NCBI RefSeq assembly: GCF_003258605.2
Contig: NZ_CP031264.1
Location: 6,316,232-6,380,231, forward strand
Reading direction: 5' to 3'
DNA from: Peterkaempfera bronchialis
GTDB lineage: Bacteria; Actinomycetota; Actinomycetes; Streptomycetales; Streptomycetaceae
Length of the DNA stretch: 64,000 nt
In this document: piece after piece, positions 7,740-17,169 of the stretch
How the letters are laid out: each line of letters starts with the position of its first letter
Position numbering within the stretch: position 1 is the first letter of the stretch
The notes under the pieces: model-generated
Told to the model about the DNA's origin: nothing
The model's input: the letters and a program-made list of their open reading frames with translations, nothing else
The model's database searches: none
Position numbers and translations under genes: made by a program

Positions 7740-8945
7740 ATGGGGCACCAGGCGCGGGAACGGGTCCGGCAGGAGATCCTGGCCGAGGTCGGCCCCGCCG
7801 TGGACACCCTGGTCGAGGCGGTGCGCCGGGACGTCCCCGCCTACCGCGCCCTGGATGGCAGCCGGCTGCCCGAGGTCCGCGCCATCGCCACCTGGGTACT
7901 CACCCGCAGCCTGGAACTGTGGGTCGGCGGCGGCGACTTCACCCCGGCCGAACTCGCCCGGTTCCGCGCCATCGGCGCCGCCCGCGCCGCCGACGGCCGA
8001 CCGCTGCCCGCCGTGCTCCGCGCCTACCGGGTCGCCGCCACCGCCCTGCTGGACCACCTCTCCGCGCACACCGCCGACCTGCTGGAGGTCCAGGACGTCC
8101 TCGCCCTCACCCGGCTCTGGCTCTCCGGACTCGACGCCCTCTCCGAATCCCTCTACGCCGGCTACAGCGCCGCCGCCGAACGGCTCTCCGGCGACCGCAA
8201 CCGGGCCCTGCGCGACCTGCTCGACGACCTGCTCGCCGGTCGGCACTCCTCGGCCGGAGCCGTCGCCGACCGCACCGCCCGCCTCGGCGTACGACTGCCC
8301 GACCCCTACTGCCTGCTGGTGGCCGAACCCGACCCCGGGCGGCCCGCCGCACCGGAGGCCACCGCCGCCGCGACCGCCGCCGCGCTCGCCGCCGCGCTCG
8401 CCGACGGGCTGGCGGAACCGGAGAGCGGCACCCTGCTGATGACCACCCGCGGCCCCCGCGCCGTGCTGCTCCTCCCCGCCCGTACGGCCGACGCACTGCC
8501 CGCCGCCCTCGCCGCCCACCACTGGCGCGGCTGCGCCATCACCGGCGAACCGGCCGAGCAGATCCCCACCGCCCACCGGCTGGCCGCCGACGCCCTGGAC
8601 ACCGCACCCGCGCACGCCTACGGCACCGACGCCCTGCTGCGCGACGCCGACGCCTATGTACTGGCGCTGCTCGGCGCCCGCCCCACCGCCGCCCCCGACC
8701 GGGTCGCCCAAGCCGTACTGGGCCCGCTGCTCCGCCCCGACCGGCGCCACCTCGCCGAGGCCCTGGACGCCTACCTCGACACCGGCTCCGCCACCGCCGC
8801 CGCCGACGTACTCCACCTGCACCCGCAGACCCTGCGCTACCGGCTGCGCCGCATCCGCGAACTCACCGGCCGCGACCCGCGCCGCCCCTGGCAGCGCCTC
8901 ACCCTGGACATCGCCCGCAACCTCACCGCCCGCCGCCCGGTCTGA
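7740..8945 (+). CDS. PucR-family transcriptional regulator
   Basis: A 401-residue regulator of the PucR/CdaR type. The N-terminal two thirds form an alpha-helical sensory region with a GGDEF-like middle that keeps no catalytic motif. The C-terminus holds the PucR helix-turn-helix (DVLHLHPQTLRYRLRRIRELTGRDPRRPWQRLTLDIA), where LHPQTLRYRLRRI is the recognition segment. ATG 7740 is behind GAGGGG; the frame is open upstream to 7518 but without coding character. PucR proteins are best known for controlling purine catabolism, whose xanthine dehydrogenase needs molybdenum cofactor. The divergent modABC operon is therefore a sensible target, though this is inference. Confidence 0.85.
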   Translation: MGHQARERVRQEILAEVGPAVDTLVEAVRRDVPAYRALDGSRLPEVRAIATWVLTRSLELWVGGGDFTPAELARFRAIGAARAADGRPLPAVLRAYRVAATALLDHLSAHTADLLEVQDVLALTRLWLSGLDALSESLYAGYSAAAERLSGDRNRALRDLLDDLLAGRHSSAGAVADRTARLGVRLPDPYCLLVAEPDPGRPAAPEATAAATAAALAAALADGLAEPESGTLLMTTRGPRAVLLLPARTADALPAALAAHHWRGCAITGEPAEQIPTAHRLAADALDTAPAHAYGTDALLRDADAYVLALLGARPTAAPDRVAQAVLGPLLRPDRRHLAEALDAYLDTGSATAAADVLHLHPQTLRYRLRRIRELTGRDPRRPWQRLTLDIARNLTARRPV

Positions 8946-8980
8946 CGGCGGACGTGCCACGAGGAGGGGGTGGCGGCTGT

Positions 8981-8997
8981 CCGCAACCTCACCGCCC
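8981..8997 (+). repeat. copy of the pucR-like 3' end
   Basis: The 17 bases here repeat the bases at 8915-8930 just before the regulator's stop codon (CCGCAACCTCACCGCC). The following bases are also similar with one indel, through the Gly-Leu-Thr/stop region. The gap from 8946 to 9081 is otherwise empty and separates two convergent genes. Confidence 0.6.
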
Positions 8998-9081
8998 CGC
9001 CCGGCTTGACGCGACATCAGAGCGACCGCCTGCCTACGGTCTCACCGCCCAGCAGCACCAGACTTGACCGACCGCAGGTGT

Positions 9082-10578
9082 TCAGCGGAGCCCGTCCCAG
9101 AGGCGCCGTTCGGCAGCGGCCGGGTCGTGCACCACCTCGGTCGGGTCGGCCGCGAACCGCAGCACGGCCCGGTCGGCGCCGTACGCGGGCCAGGTCGGGC
9201 CCGGGTCGCCGTGGTGCGCGAAGGCGACCCAGGCAGCGTGCATCTCGTCGGCGAGGCGCTGCGGCGCGTCCCCGCCGCCCAGCAGCCCCGAAGCCAGGTT
9301 GTCGAAGACGAAGCCGATCTCCAGGGCATGGCAGGCGCCCAGCCGCCCGTCGAAGGCGGGGGAGCGCCAGTCGAAGGTGTAGACATACGTCGCCGCGCCG
9401 TGCGCCGCCCGCGCCTCGGCCACCCGGACGGCCGGGATGCGGAAGGTGAAGTCGGTGAGCACCGCCGCCAGCAGGTCCCCGGGCGAGGCGTCGGGCAGCG
9501 CAGCCCGATACGCGGCGAGCGCGCGGTGCGGCTCGGGCCCGTGCCCGGCGAGCAGCGTGGGCAGGGCCTCCTCGGGGATGGCGTCGGCCAACCCGCTGGG
9601 GACCAGGTAGAGCCGGAACTCCTCGGCGTTGGTGCCGGTCAGCAGCCCGTACTCGCGGCCCGCGCCCGCCGCGAAGGCGTCCACCGGCCGGGCGGGCAGC
9701 ACCTCGCCGTCCACCACCGGCATCAGCGGCAGGCCGCCGCCCGCCGCCTCGCCCCACTCCTCCCGGCCGTGGCCGGTGGCGAACTCCGCCTGGACCGCCG
9801 ACACCGCCGCCACCAGCCGCTGCGGGGCGGTCTCCCGCAGCACCTCGGCGGTGGCGGGGACCCCGGCGTGGGCGGCGACCCGGGCGGTGATGCGGCGGGC
9901 GATGTCCGGGGGCAGCGCATGGTGGCCGGCGCCGCTCTGGGCGATCACCCGGCGGAAGAGCCCGGCGGCCGACGGGACGGTCATCAGCGTGGTCGCGCTC
10001 ATCGCGCCTGCGGACTCGCCGAAGAGCGTGACGTTGTCCGGGTCGCCGCCGAAGGCCGCGATGTTCTCCCGGACCCATCGCAGGGCGGCGATCTGGTCGA
10101 GCAGGCCGAGGTTGGCGGTGCCGTCCGGCAGCAGCAGGAAGCCCTCGGCGCCGAGCCGGTAGTTGGCCGTCACGCAGACGACGCCGTCGCGGGCGAAAGC
10201 GGTCCCGTCGTACACGGGCACCGCCGTCGAGCCGTTGCGGAAGGCGCCGCCGTGGATCCAGACCATCACCGGCAGGGCGGAGTCCCGGCCGGGGGCGGGC
10301 GTCCAGACGTTGAGGTTGAGGCACTCCTCGCCGGGCACCACCGGGTCGGGGAGCAGCGTGGCGAGGGCCGGCGGGTAGCCGGGCTTGGGGGCCGTGGGGC
10401 CGTAGTCGAAGGCGTTCCGCTCGCCGTCCCAGGGCTCGGGCGACTGCGGCGGGCGGAGGCGCCGGGGGCCGAAGGGCGGGGCGGCGTACGGGATGCCCAG
10501 GAAGGCCGCGACGCCGCCGGGCCCGGCCGCCTCCCGGCCGCGTACCTTGCCGTGCGTGGTCGGTACGACGATCTCCAC
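9082..10578 (-). CDS. carboxylesterase, type B
   Basis: A 498-residue type-B carboxylesterase (para-nitrobenzyl esterase family) with no signal peptide, so probably cytoplasmic. Landmarks in order are FLGIPYAAPPFGPRRL near residue 30, EECLNLNVWTP, the oxyanion-hole region MVWIHGGAF, the nucleophile elbow TLFGESAGAMS (Ser near 190), LTGTNAEEF containing the acidic residue, and a C-terminal segment AWVAFAHHGDPG. It hydrolyses carboxylic esters; the natural substrate is unknown. GTG 10578 lies ten bases after GGGAGG. It is transcribed in the same direction as the GH74 gene upstream but is separated from it by two hairpins. Confidence 0.9.
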   Translation of the reverse strand: MEIVVPTTHGKVRGREAAGPGGVAAFLGIPYAAPPFGPRRLRPPQSPEPWDGERNAFDYGPTAPKPGYPPALATLLPDPVVPGEECLNLNVWTPAPGRDSALPVMVWIHGGAFRNGSTAVPVYDGTAFARDGVVCVTANYRLGAEGFLLLPDGTANLGLLDQIAALRWVRENIAAFGGDPDNVTLFGESAGAMSATTLMTVPSAAGLFRRVIAQSGAGHHALPPDIARRITARVAAHAGVPATAEVLRETAPQRLVAAVSAVQAEFATGHGREEWGEAAGGGLPLMPVVDGEVLPARPVDAFAAGAGREYGLLTGTNAEEFRLYLVPSGLADAIPEEALPTLLAGHGPEPHRALAAYRAALPDASPGDLLAAVLTDFTFRIPAVRVAEARAAHGAATYVYTFDWRSPAFDGRLGACHALEIGFVFDNLASGLLGGGDAPQRLADEMHAAWVAFAHHGDPGPTWPAYGADRAVLRFAADPTEVVHDPAAAERRLWDGLR

Positions 10579-10589
10579 TGCGCCTCCCG

Positions 10590-10623
10590 GGTGCCGCCGC
10601 TCCGTGTACGGAGCGGCGGCACC
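10590..10623 (-). terminator. strong hairpin between GH74 gene and esterase
   Basis: A 15-bp perfect stem with a TGTA loop (core GCCGCCGCTCCG / CGGAGCGGCGGC) downstream of the GH74 stop and only 12 bases ahead of the esterase start. There is no T-run, as is usual for streptomycete terminators. It most likely ends GH74 transcription or protects its 3' end. Confidence 0.65.
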
Positions 10624-10630
10624 ATGGTCA

Positions 10631-10669
10631 CCGGGGCGCCGCCCGTCGGCAAGACGGGCGCCGCCCCGG
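10631..10669 (-). terminator. second hairpin 3' of the GH74 gene
   Basis: Arms 10631-10647 and 10653-10669 form a 17-bp stem with one mismatch and a GGCAA loop. It stacks in tandem with the hairpin at 10590-10623, giving a double terminator after the xyloglucanase gene. Confidence 0.6.
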
Positions 10670-10674
10670 CGCGG

Positions 10675-10713
10675 CTCACGGCCGGTTCAGCTCACGGCCG
10701 GTTCAGCTCACGG
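10675..10713. repeat. 16-bp tandem repeat at the GH74 3' end
   Basis: CTCACGGCCGGTTCAG occurs twice head to tail, followed by a partial third copy (CTCACGG), immediately after the GH74 stop codon. I see no function in it. Confidence 0.7.
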
Positions 10714-10718
10714 TCTCT

Positions 10719-13502
10719 TCACTTCACGGTGCAGGAGGCGCCGTTGAGGGTGAAGGCGGTGGGCTTGGCGTTGCTGCCGGTCCAGCTGCCGTTGAAGCCG
10801 AAGGAGGTGGTGCCGCCCCCGGCTGCCAGCGTCTTGTTCCACCCGGCGTCGGTGACGGTCACCGCTGCGCCGCTCTGGGTCGCGGTGCCGTTCCACGCCT
10901 GGGTGACCTTCTGGCCGTTGGCGAAGGACCACTTGACCGTCCAGCCGTCGATCGCGGTGGTGCCGGTGTTCTTCAGGGTCACATCGGCCTGGAAGCCGTC
11001 GTTCCACTGGTTGCTGATCCCGTAGGTCACCTCGCAGCTTCCACCGGTCGGCGGAGTGGTGGGAGGTGTGGTCGGAGGCGTGGTGGGCGGCGTCGTCGGG
11101 GGCTTGGTCGGCGGCGTCGTGGGGGGAGTGGTGGGCGGTGTGGTCGGCGGAGTGGTCGGAGGTGTGGTGGTCGGCGGCGTCGTCGTGGTGTCGCCGTAGA
11201 TGACGCCGCGTCCGTTGGTGGAGACGTACACCCGCCCGTACACCCGGGGGTCACCCGTGATCGCGGCGCCGGTCCAGCCCCACTGGTGCTGGTCGTCGTT
11301 GATGCGGACCCAACTGGCGCCCGCGTCGTCCGAGCGGTAGATGCCGCGCACCCCGCCGATCTTGGCGCTGGAGTACAGGGCCGGGTAGCTGCGGCCCGGG
11401 GCGGCCTTGCCGAAGCCGATGGTGTCGGCCTCGTCCACGCCGGCGACCTTGCTGAAGTGGGCGCCGGAGTCGGTGGAGTGCCACAGGCCGTAGGTGGAGC
11501 CCGTGGTGCCGCCGGCCAGCCAGACGTCGCCCTCCGTGCCGGGCACCGCCTTGAGGCGGACGCTGCCGGTGGCGGGCAGCCCGGTCGCCGCGCTGGCGGT
11601 GAAGGTCGCTCCGCCGTCGGTGCTGGTGGAGAAGGTGCCGGCCGAGAAGGCGTAGAACTTCTTGGGGTTCACCCGGTCGGAGGCGACCCGGGCGCCCTGG
11701 GCCACGCCCTTGGAGGCGGTCCAGGAGGAGCCGCCGAAGGCCGATGCGGAGACCGCGCCGCCGCCCGGGCTCCACACCACCCGGCTGCCGTCCGAGGCGA
11801 CCGCGACATTGCCGCCGCCGGTGGTGCCGGACGGCTCATTGCTGCCCTGGTACCAGTTGGCGCCGTTGTCGTTGGAGAAGGCGATCCGCTTGGAGGTGGA
11901 GCCGCTGTCCACATCGCCGACCCGGACCACCTGGAGCGGGTTGGACTCCGCGAAGTCGATGCTGGTCGTGGTGGTGAAGCCCGGCGAGGTGTACATCATC
12001 GGCGGGACCTTGGTCAGGTCGGTGTGCCGGAACCCGCCGATGTCGCCGAGCGCGCTCAGCAGCGGGGCGCCGCTGGGCGGGCTGATCAGGTCGTTGACCG
12101 CGGTCTCCTCCAGGCCCTCCACCATCGGCTTGATGGTGATCTTGCTGCCGGAGTCCCACTTGGTCAGGTCGGCGGAGCCATAGATGGTGGCGCCGGTGCC
12201 GTACATCATCCGGTTGGAGTCGAACGGGTCGATCTCCAGCCCCTCGGTCATCCAGCCCAACTTGGGCGTCTCCTCGGGCGGCGACGGGTTGCCGCCGAAG
12301 GTCAGCCAGGGCGAGGAGGAGACGTCCATCGTGTACTGGTCGACGCGGTTGGGGTAGCTGCCGAAGTCCCAGATCTTCTTCCAGCTGGCGCCGCCGTTGG
12401 TGGAGCGGAAGATCTGGGTGTCCGGCCACCAGGAGCTGTAGCCGGTCACCATCAGGGTGTTGGGGTGCTGCCGGTCGATGGTCAGGCCGCTGTACCCGAA
12501 GTAGTCGTCCCCGTTGGAGTCGTCGGACGGCATGGGGCTGATGCGGGTCCAGGTGCCGGTGGCGGTGGCGTACTTCCACACATCGCCCTCGGACCCGTCG
12601 TACGGGCCGCCGGTGTCGCTGGTGGCGATGTAGAGGTAGCCGTTGACCGTGTCGAGGACGCCCTTGTGCGGCAGGAACCCGGTGGGCTGGCCGGCCACCC
12701 GGGACCAGGTCGCGCCGCCGTCGGTGGAGCGGTAGACGTTGTTCTGCTTGTCGGCGACGCCGACGTAGATGGTCTGGGTGGCGCTGCCGCTGCTGCCGGT
12801 CCGCTTGTCGAAGGTGACCCAGAGCACGCCCTGGTTGTCGTTCTGGTAGCCGGTGGTGTCGTTGGGGTCGGCCTTGTAGTTCCCCGGGTTGGGGAAGGAA
12901 GCGACCTGCGCCCAGGTGGCGCCGTAGTCGGTGGAGCGCCACAGCCCCTTGCCGCTGGGGGCCCCGAAGTACAGCACGCTGTCCTTGTTGGGGTCGATCG
13001 CCAGCCGCTCGCCCTGGCCTCGGCCGGGCATATTGCCGCCGATCTTGAACGGCAGGGTGGTGCGCTTCCAGGTGGCGCCCTTGTCGGTGGAGCGCAGGAT
13101 GGCCCCGTTGTTGGGGTCCCAGCTGTTGGTGTAGTTGCCGGCGGCGACATAGACCCGGCTGGTGTCCACCGGGTCGGTGGCGAGGCTGGCGACCCCGGTG
13201 AGGTTCCAGTCGTCCCAGCCGACCGAGTCCAGCAGCGGGATCCACTTCTTGGTGGTCGGGTCCTGGCGGTAGGCGCCGCCGATGTCGGTCCGGGCGTAGA
13301 CCAGGCCCTTCTCACTCTGGTTGAAGACGATGCCGGGGACGAAGCCGCCCCCGTCGATCCGTGCGTTCTTCCAGCTGTACGAGTCGGCGACGGACGCCGC
13401 AGGCGCGGCGGAGGCGTTCGCCCCGGCGCCGGAGAGCCAGGTCAGGCTCATTCCGGTGGCCGCCGCCATGGCGACGACAGCCGCCCTGACGCGTTTCGAC
13501 AT
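10719..13502 (-). CDS. secreted GH74 xyloglucanase with CBM2
   Basis: A secreted xyloglucanase-type enzyme of 927 residues that cuts the glucan backbone of xyloglucan outside the cell. A signal peptide (about 1-33, ending ASAAPA) precedes twin seven-bladed propellers (about 40-765). Asp-box/BNR repeats recur, such as [40 protein letters not shown] and SDDAGASW. The opening [18 protein letters not shown] and later [11 protein letters not shown] are typical GH74 sequence with candidate catalytic Asp residues. A Pro-Thr linker of PTTP repeats (about 771-820) joins a C-terminal CBM2 ([19 protein letters not shown]), which would bind cellulose. ATG 13502 is preceded by TTTGGAG; the longer frame upstream is not coding. 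Confidence 0.93.
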   Translation of the reverse strand: MSKRVRAAVVAMAAATGMSLTWLSGAGANASAAPAASVADSYSWKNARIDGGGFVPGIVFNQSEKGLVYARTDIGGAYRQDPTTKKWIPLLDSVGWDDWNLTGVASLATDPVDTSRVYVAAGNYTNSWDPNNGAILRSTDKGATWKRTTLPFKIGGNMPGRGQGERLAIDPNKDSVLYFGAPSGKGLWRSTDYGATWAQVASFPNPGNYKADPNDTTGYQNDNQGVLWVTFDKRTGSSGSATQTIYVGVADKQNNVYRSTDGGATWSRVAGQPTGFLPHKGVLDTVNGYLYIATSDTGGPYDGSEGDVWKYATATGTWTRISPMPSDDSNGDDYFGYSGLTIDRQHPNTLMVTGYSSWWPDTQIFRSTNGGASWKKIWDFGSYPNRVDQYTMDVSSSPWLTFGGNPSPPEETPKLGWMTEGLEIDPFDSNRMMYGTGATIYGSADLTKWDSGSKITIKPMVEGLEETAVNDLISPPSGAPLLSALGDIGGFRHTDLTKVPPMMYTSPGFTTTTSIDFAESNPLQVVRVGDVDSGSTSKRIAFSNDNGANWYQGSNEPSGTTGGGNVAVASDGSRVVWSPGGGAVSASAFGGSSWTASKGVAQGARVASDRVNPKKFYAFSAGTFSTSTDGGATFTASAATGLPATGSVRLKAVPGTEGDVWLAGGTTGSTYGLWHSTDSGAHFSKVAGVDEADTIGFGKAAPGRSYPALYSSAKIGGVRGIYRSDDAGASWVRINDDQHQWGWTGAAITGDPRVYGRVYVSTNGRGVIYGDTTTTPPTTTPPTTPPTTPPTTPPTTPPTKPPTTPPTTPPTTPPTTPPTGGSCEVTYGISNQWNDGFQADVTLKNTGTTAIDGWTVKWSFANGQKVTQAWNGTATQSGAAVTVTDAGWNKTLAAGGGTTSFGFNGSWTGSNAKPTAFTLNGASCTVK

Positions 13503-13791
13503 GGATACGGACTCCAAACGTATCGGGCCCGCGCTGCGGGGGAGCCGGGCAACTCCTCCGGGGGGTGGAGGAGGTGCGCGGCCGATACGTCCGCGGCGTC
13601 CACTGGCTCGCCGCACCCAGCGGGATGCGCGGGCGTGGTGGGGAAACCGGGCTGTCCGGTACCCGGTCGCACAGCTGTGCCGGTTGCGGCGCTCGATGCG
13701 GGGGCGCCACTGCTCAGGTGACGCTACTGGGCGGGCCACGGCAGCAGAAGAGACCTGCGCTCTCGTGGCGTGGCCTACCCCGGCCATTCTG
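13503..13791 (-). promoter_or_regulatory. GH74 upstream region with inverted repeats
   Basis: This gap holds no gene. It contains the GH74 ribosome site and a 9-bp inverted repeat, ACGTATCGG at 13518-13526 and CCGATACGT at 13582-13590. A small CCTCC/GGAGG hairpin at 13555-13571 lies between the arms. The repeats could form leader structure or serve as operator half-sites. I do not find the TGGGAGCGCTCCCA operator carried by the other two cell-wall enzymes of the window. Confidence 0.4.
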
Positions 13792-13837
13792 ACCGTGCCC
13801 CCCTCCCCGCCGGGGGCGCGGGGAGGGGGGCCACGGT
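13792..13837 (-). terminator. terminator of the dctA-like gene
   Basis: Long arms (13792-13810 and 13818-13837, one bulged G) form a very GC-rich hairpin around a CGGGGGC loop, five bases after the transporter stop codon. Confidence 0.7.
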
Positions 13838-13842
13838 GCGGG

Positions 13843-15222
13843 TCAGACTGCGGCGGGAGTGCCGGCCGAGGCCGGGACGGCCGCCTCCTCGGGCGCCGGG
13901 TGGTGCCCGTCGACGGCGGTCGCCTCGTCGAAGGGCAGCCGGCCGGAGAGGACGGCCCGGGCCTGCTCGCGGTCGAGTTCCTTGGTCCAGTGGCCGATCA
14001 GCACGGTCGCCACCGCGTTGCCGGCGAAGTTGGTGAGCGCGCGGGCCTCCGACATGAAGCGGTCGATGCCGACGATCAGCCCGACGCCGTCCACCAGTTC
14101 CGGCCGGTGCGACTGGAGGCCGCCGGCCAGGGTGGCCATCCCGGCGCCGGTGACGCCCGCCGCGCCCTTGGAGGCGATCACCATGAAGAGCAGCAGGGAG
14201 ATCTGCTGGCCGAGGGAGAGCGGGCGGTCCATCGCCTCCGCGATGAAGAGCGACGCCATGGTGAGGTAGATCGCGGTGCCGTCCAGGTTGAAGGAGTAGC
14301 CGGTCGGCACGGTGATGCCGACCACCGGGCGGCTCACCCCCAGGTGCTCCATCTTGGCGATCAGGCGCGGCAGTGCGCTCTCCGAGGACGAGGTGGAGAG
14401 GATCAGCAGGAACTCGCGGCCCAGGTAGCGCAGCAGCGCGAAGATGCCGATCCCGGTGACCAGGCGCAGCAGCGTACCCAGCACCAGCACCACAAAGAGC
14501 AGGCAGGTGGCGTAGAAGCCGAGCATGATCATGGCCAGGCTCTTGAGCGCGTCCAGGCCGGTCGCCCCGACCACCGCCGCCATGGCGCCGAACGCGCCGA
14601 CCGGCGCCGCCCACATGATCATCTGCATGATGCGGAAGACCAGCCGCTCCAGGTGCTTCACCCCGCGCAGCACCGGCTCGCCCGCCGGGCCGAGGGCCTG
14701 GAGCGCGAACCCCACCAGCAGCGCCACCACCAGGGTCTGGAGCACCTCGCCCGCCGTGAGGGCGGAGACCAGCGAGGTCGGGATGATGCCCAGCAGGAAG
14801 TCGGTGGTGGACTCCGCGCCGCCGCTCGCCTGGGCGTGCCCGGCCTTGCTCAGTGCCTCCGTGAGATGCAGCCCTGAGCCGGGCTCGATCAGGTTCCCGA
14901 CCAGCAGGCCGATGGCCAGCGCGACCGTCGACATGACCATGAAGTAGCCGATGGCCAGGCCGCCGACGGCGCCGACCTTTGCGGCCTTCCGCACCGAGCC
15001 GACGCCGAGCACGATGGTGCAGAAGATCACCGGACTGATCATCATCTTGATCAGATTGACAAAGCCCGTACCCAGCGGCTTGAGCTCCACGGCGGTCCCG
15101 GGAGCGGTCAGGCCCAGCAGCACACCGGCCACCACGGCGGCGATCACCGCCAGATAGAGGTAGTGGGTTCTGTCCCGGCGGCGGCCCGGCACCGGGCCCG
15201 CCTCGGGGGCGGCGGACATCAT
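13843..15222 (-). CDS. dctA: C4-dicarboxylate symporter, DctA/DAACS family
   Basis: A 459-residue dicarboxylate/amino acid:cation symporter. It has the GltPh-like architecture: hydrophobic helices from about residue 20, the serine-rich re-entrant loop [13 protein letters not shown], the motif [18 protein letters not shown] and the second re-entrant loop [11 protein letters not shown]. It ends with [22 protein letters not shown], whose Arg and Asn/Asp positions bind substrate and cation in the family. It would import succinate, fumarate or malate with protons or sodium. ATG 15222 (or the adjacent ATG) follows AAGGAG. The divergent sensor kinase gene next door strongly suggests a dicarboxylate-induced transporter. 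Confidence 0.9.
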   Translation of the reverse strand: MMSAAPEAGPVPGRRRDRTHYLYLAVIAAVVAGVLLGLTAPGTAVELKPLGTGFVNLIKMMISPVIFCTIVLGVGSVRKAAKVGAVGGLAIGYFMVMSTVALAIGLLVGNLIEPGSGLHLTEALSKAGHAQASGGAESTTDFLLGIIPTSLVSALTAGEVLQTLVVALLVGFALQALGPAGEPVLRGVKHLERLVFRIMQMIMWAAPVGAFGAMAAVVGATGLDALKSLAMIMLGFYATCLLFVVLVLGTLLRLVTGIGIFALLRYLGREFLLILSTSSSESALPRLIAKMEHLGVSRPVVGITVPTGYSFNLDGTAIYLTMASLFIAEAMDRPLSLGQQISLLLFMVIASKGAAGVTGAGMATLAGGLQSHRPELVDGVGLIVGIDRFMSEARALTNFAGNAVATVLIGHWTKELDREQARAVLSGRLPFDEATAVDGHHPAPEEAAVPASAGTPAAV

Positions 15223-15388
15223 GAGCGGCTCCTTCGGCCCAGGAGACCCGGATCAACGGCTGATCCGGGGCGGATCGCTCCGATCATGGAGGCGGCGGCG
15301 AGGCGGTCCACGGTTGCGTTCATAACGTTCACAAGGGAGCCGCCCCTGAGGGATGGACCCGCCGCCGACGCGGGGCAGACTGTGGGGC

Positions 15389-17155
15389 ATGACCGCACAC
15401 CCCGCCCGTCTGCGGCAGCGCTGCCGCACCCTGCTGCGCGGCCGTCACCGCAGCCTGGCGGGGCAGCTCTTCGCGGTGCAGATCGTCATCGTCGCCGCCG
15501 TGGTCGCGGCCGGCGCCGTCCTCGCCTGGCTCAGCGCCACCCGCCGCGCCGAGGAGGCCGCCCGCCACCAGGCCACCGCAGCGGCCGTCGCCGTCGCCGA
15601 CGCGCCCTCGGTACTGGACGCAGCCCGCGGCCCCGACCCCTCCGCCGCCCTCCAGCCCTACGCCGACCGGGTGAGACTGCACACCGGCGTCGACTTCATC
15701 ACCATCATGGACACCCACGGCATCCGCTGGACCCACCCCGACCCGGCCCAGATCGGCAGACCGTTCCTCGGCCACATCGAGGGCGCCCTGGCCGGCGGCA
15801 CCGTCAATGAGACCTACACCGGCACCCTCGGCCCCTCGGTACGCGTGGTCACCCCGATCCGCGACCCGCAGGGCCGGGTGGTCGGCCTGGTCAGCGCGGG
15901 CATCACGGTGGAGTCCATCAGCGCCCGGCTGCGCCCGCTGCTGCTCGCCATGGTCGGCGCCGCCGGCGCCGCCCTCACCCTCGGCGGCCTCGCCAGCTAC
16001 CTCGCCAACGCCCGGCTGCGCCGCCACACCCACGGCATGGGCGCCGCCGAACTCGGCCGGCTGTACGAGTACCACCAGGCCACGCTGCACGCCGTCCGGG
16101 AGGGCCTGCTGCTGCTCGACCGCGACCACCGGGTGGCCCTCTGCAACGACGCCGCCCGCACCCTGCTCGCCCTCCCCGACGACGCCGAAGGGCTCCCCGT
16201 AGACCGGCTCGGCCTTCCCCGGCCGCTCACCGAAGCCCTGCTCGCCACCCCGCCCCGCCGCGACGAGGTCCACCTGACCGCCGAGCGGGTCGTGGTGGTC
16301 AACACCTCCGCCATCGGCGGCGGCCACCACGGCCACCACCACCATGGCCTCGGCACCGTGGTCACCTTCCGCGACCACACCGAACTCCAGGCCCTCACCG
16401 GCGAACTCGACTCGGTACGCGGCTTCGCCGAGTCGCTGCGCTCCCAGGCCCATGAGGCCGCCAACCGGCTGCACGCCATGGTCTCGCTGATCGAACTCGA
16501 CCGCACCCGCGAAGCCGTCGACTTCGCCACCGCCGAACTCGCCCTCGCCCAGGAGCTCACCGACCGCGTCGTCGGCGCCGTCTCCGAACCGGTACTCGCC
16601 GCCCTGCTGCTCGGCAAGGCCGCCCAGGCCGCCGAACGCGGCGTCGACCTCACCCTCACCGAGGAGAGCCGCCTCGACGACCGGGTACTCCCCGCCGACC
16701 TGCCCGCCCGCGACCTGGTCACCCTCCTCGGCAACCTGATCGACAACGCCGTGGACGCCGCCATCGAGGGCGCCGCCCACCACCCCGGCCCGCCCACCGT
16801 CACCGTCACCGCCCGCACCGAGGGCGGCGAACTGCTGCTCCGGGTCGCCGACACCGGCCCCGGCCTCGACCCGCAGACCGCCCGTCAGGTCTTCCACCGG
16901 GGCTGGTCCACCAAGCACCGCGACGGCGCCCCCGGCACCCCCGGCGGTGACGCCGGCGGGCGGGGGCTGGGGCTCGCGCTGGTCGCCCAGGCAGCGCGGC
17001 GCAACGGCGGCACCGTCGAGGTCGGCGGGGAGGTCGGCGGGGAGGGCGGCGGGGAGGGCGGTGCGGTCTTCACCGTCCGGCTGCCCCTGGCCCGGCACCC
17101 GCACCCGCGCGCGCACCCGCACCCGCACCTCGCCGAGCGAACCGCCGCGCCATGA
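15389..17155 (+). CDS. CitA/DcuS-type sensor histidine kinase
   Basis: A membrane sensor kinase of 588 residues. Domains in order: a first transmembrane helix (about 25-55), an extracytoplasmic PDC-like sensor with DFITIMDTHGIRWTHPDPAQIGRPF and PIRDPQGRVVGLVSAGI, a second membrane helix near 190-215, and a PAS domain (LLLLDRDHRVALCNDAARTLL). Then come a Spo0B-like helix pair with phospho-acceptor His in SQAHEAANRLHAM (about 354) and an ATPase with N-box LIDNAVDAA and G-box DTGPGLD. Carboxylate-sensing kinases of this type control dicarboxylate or citrate uptake. The PAS domain carries an unusual His-rich loop (GGGHHGHHHHG, near 310). ATG 15389 has no clear ribosome site; CAGACT seven bases upstream may be the -10 of a leaderless message. 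Confidence 0.88.
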   Translation: MTAHPARLRQRCRTLLRGRHRSLAGQLFAVQIVIVAAVVAAGAVLAWLSATRRAEEAARHQATAAAVAVADAPSVLDAARGPDPSAALQPYADRVRLHTGVDFITIMDTHGIRWTHPDPAQIGRPFLGHIEGALAGGTVNETYTGTLGPSVRVVTPIRDPQGRVVGLVSAGITVESISARLRPLLLAMVGAAGAALTLGGLASYLANARLRRHTHGMGAAELGRLYEYHQATLHAVREGLLLLDRDHRVALCNDAARTLLALPDDAEGLPVDRLGLPRPLTEALLATPPRRDEVHLTAERVVVVNTSAIGGGHHGHHHHGLGTVVTFRDHTELQALTGELDSVRGFAESLRSQAHEAANRLHAMVSLIELDRTREAVDFATAELALAQELTDRVVGAVSEPVLAALLLGKAAQAAERGVDLTLTEESRLDDRVLPADLPARDLVTLLGNLIDNAVDAAIEGAAHHPGPPTVTVTARTEGGELLLRVADTGPGLDPQTARQVFHRGWSTKHRDGAPGTPGGDAGGRGLGLALVAQAARRNGGTVEVGGEVGGEGGGEGGAVFTVRLPLARHPHPRAHPHPHLAERTAAP

Positions 17156-17169
17156 CGACCGGAGGAACC

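Noticed and set aside
11286-13721. An 811-codon open frame opposite the GH74 gene
   Set aside because: Antisense to clear propeller repeats and the signal peptide; its residues are Gly/Val/Ala-rich with no domain.
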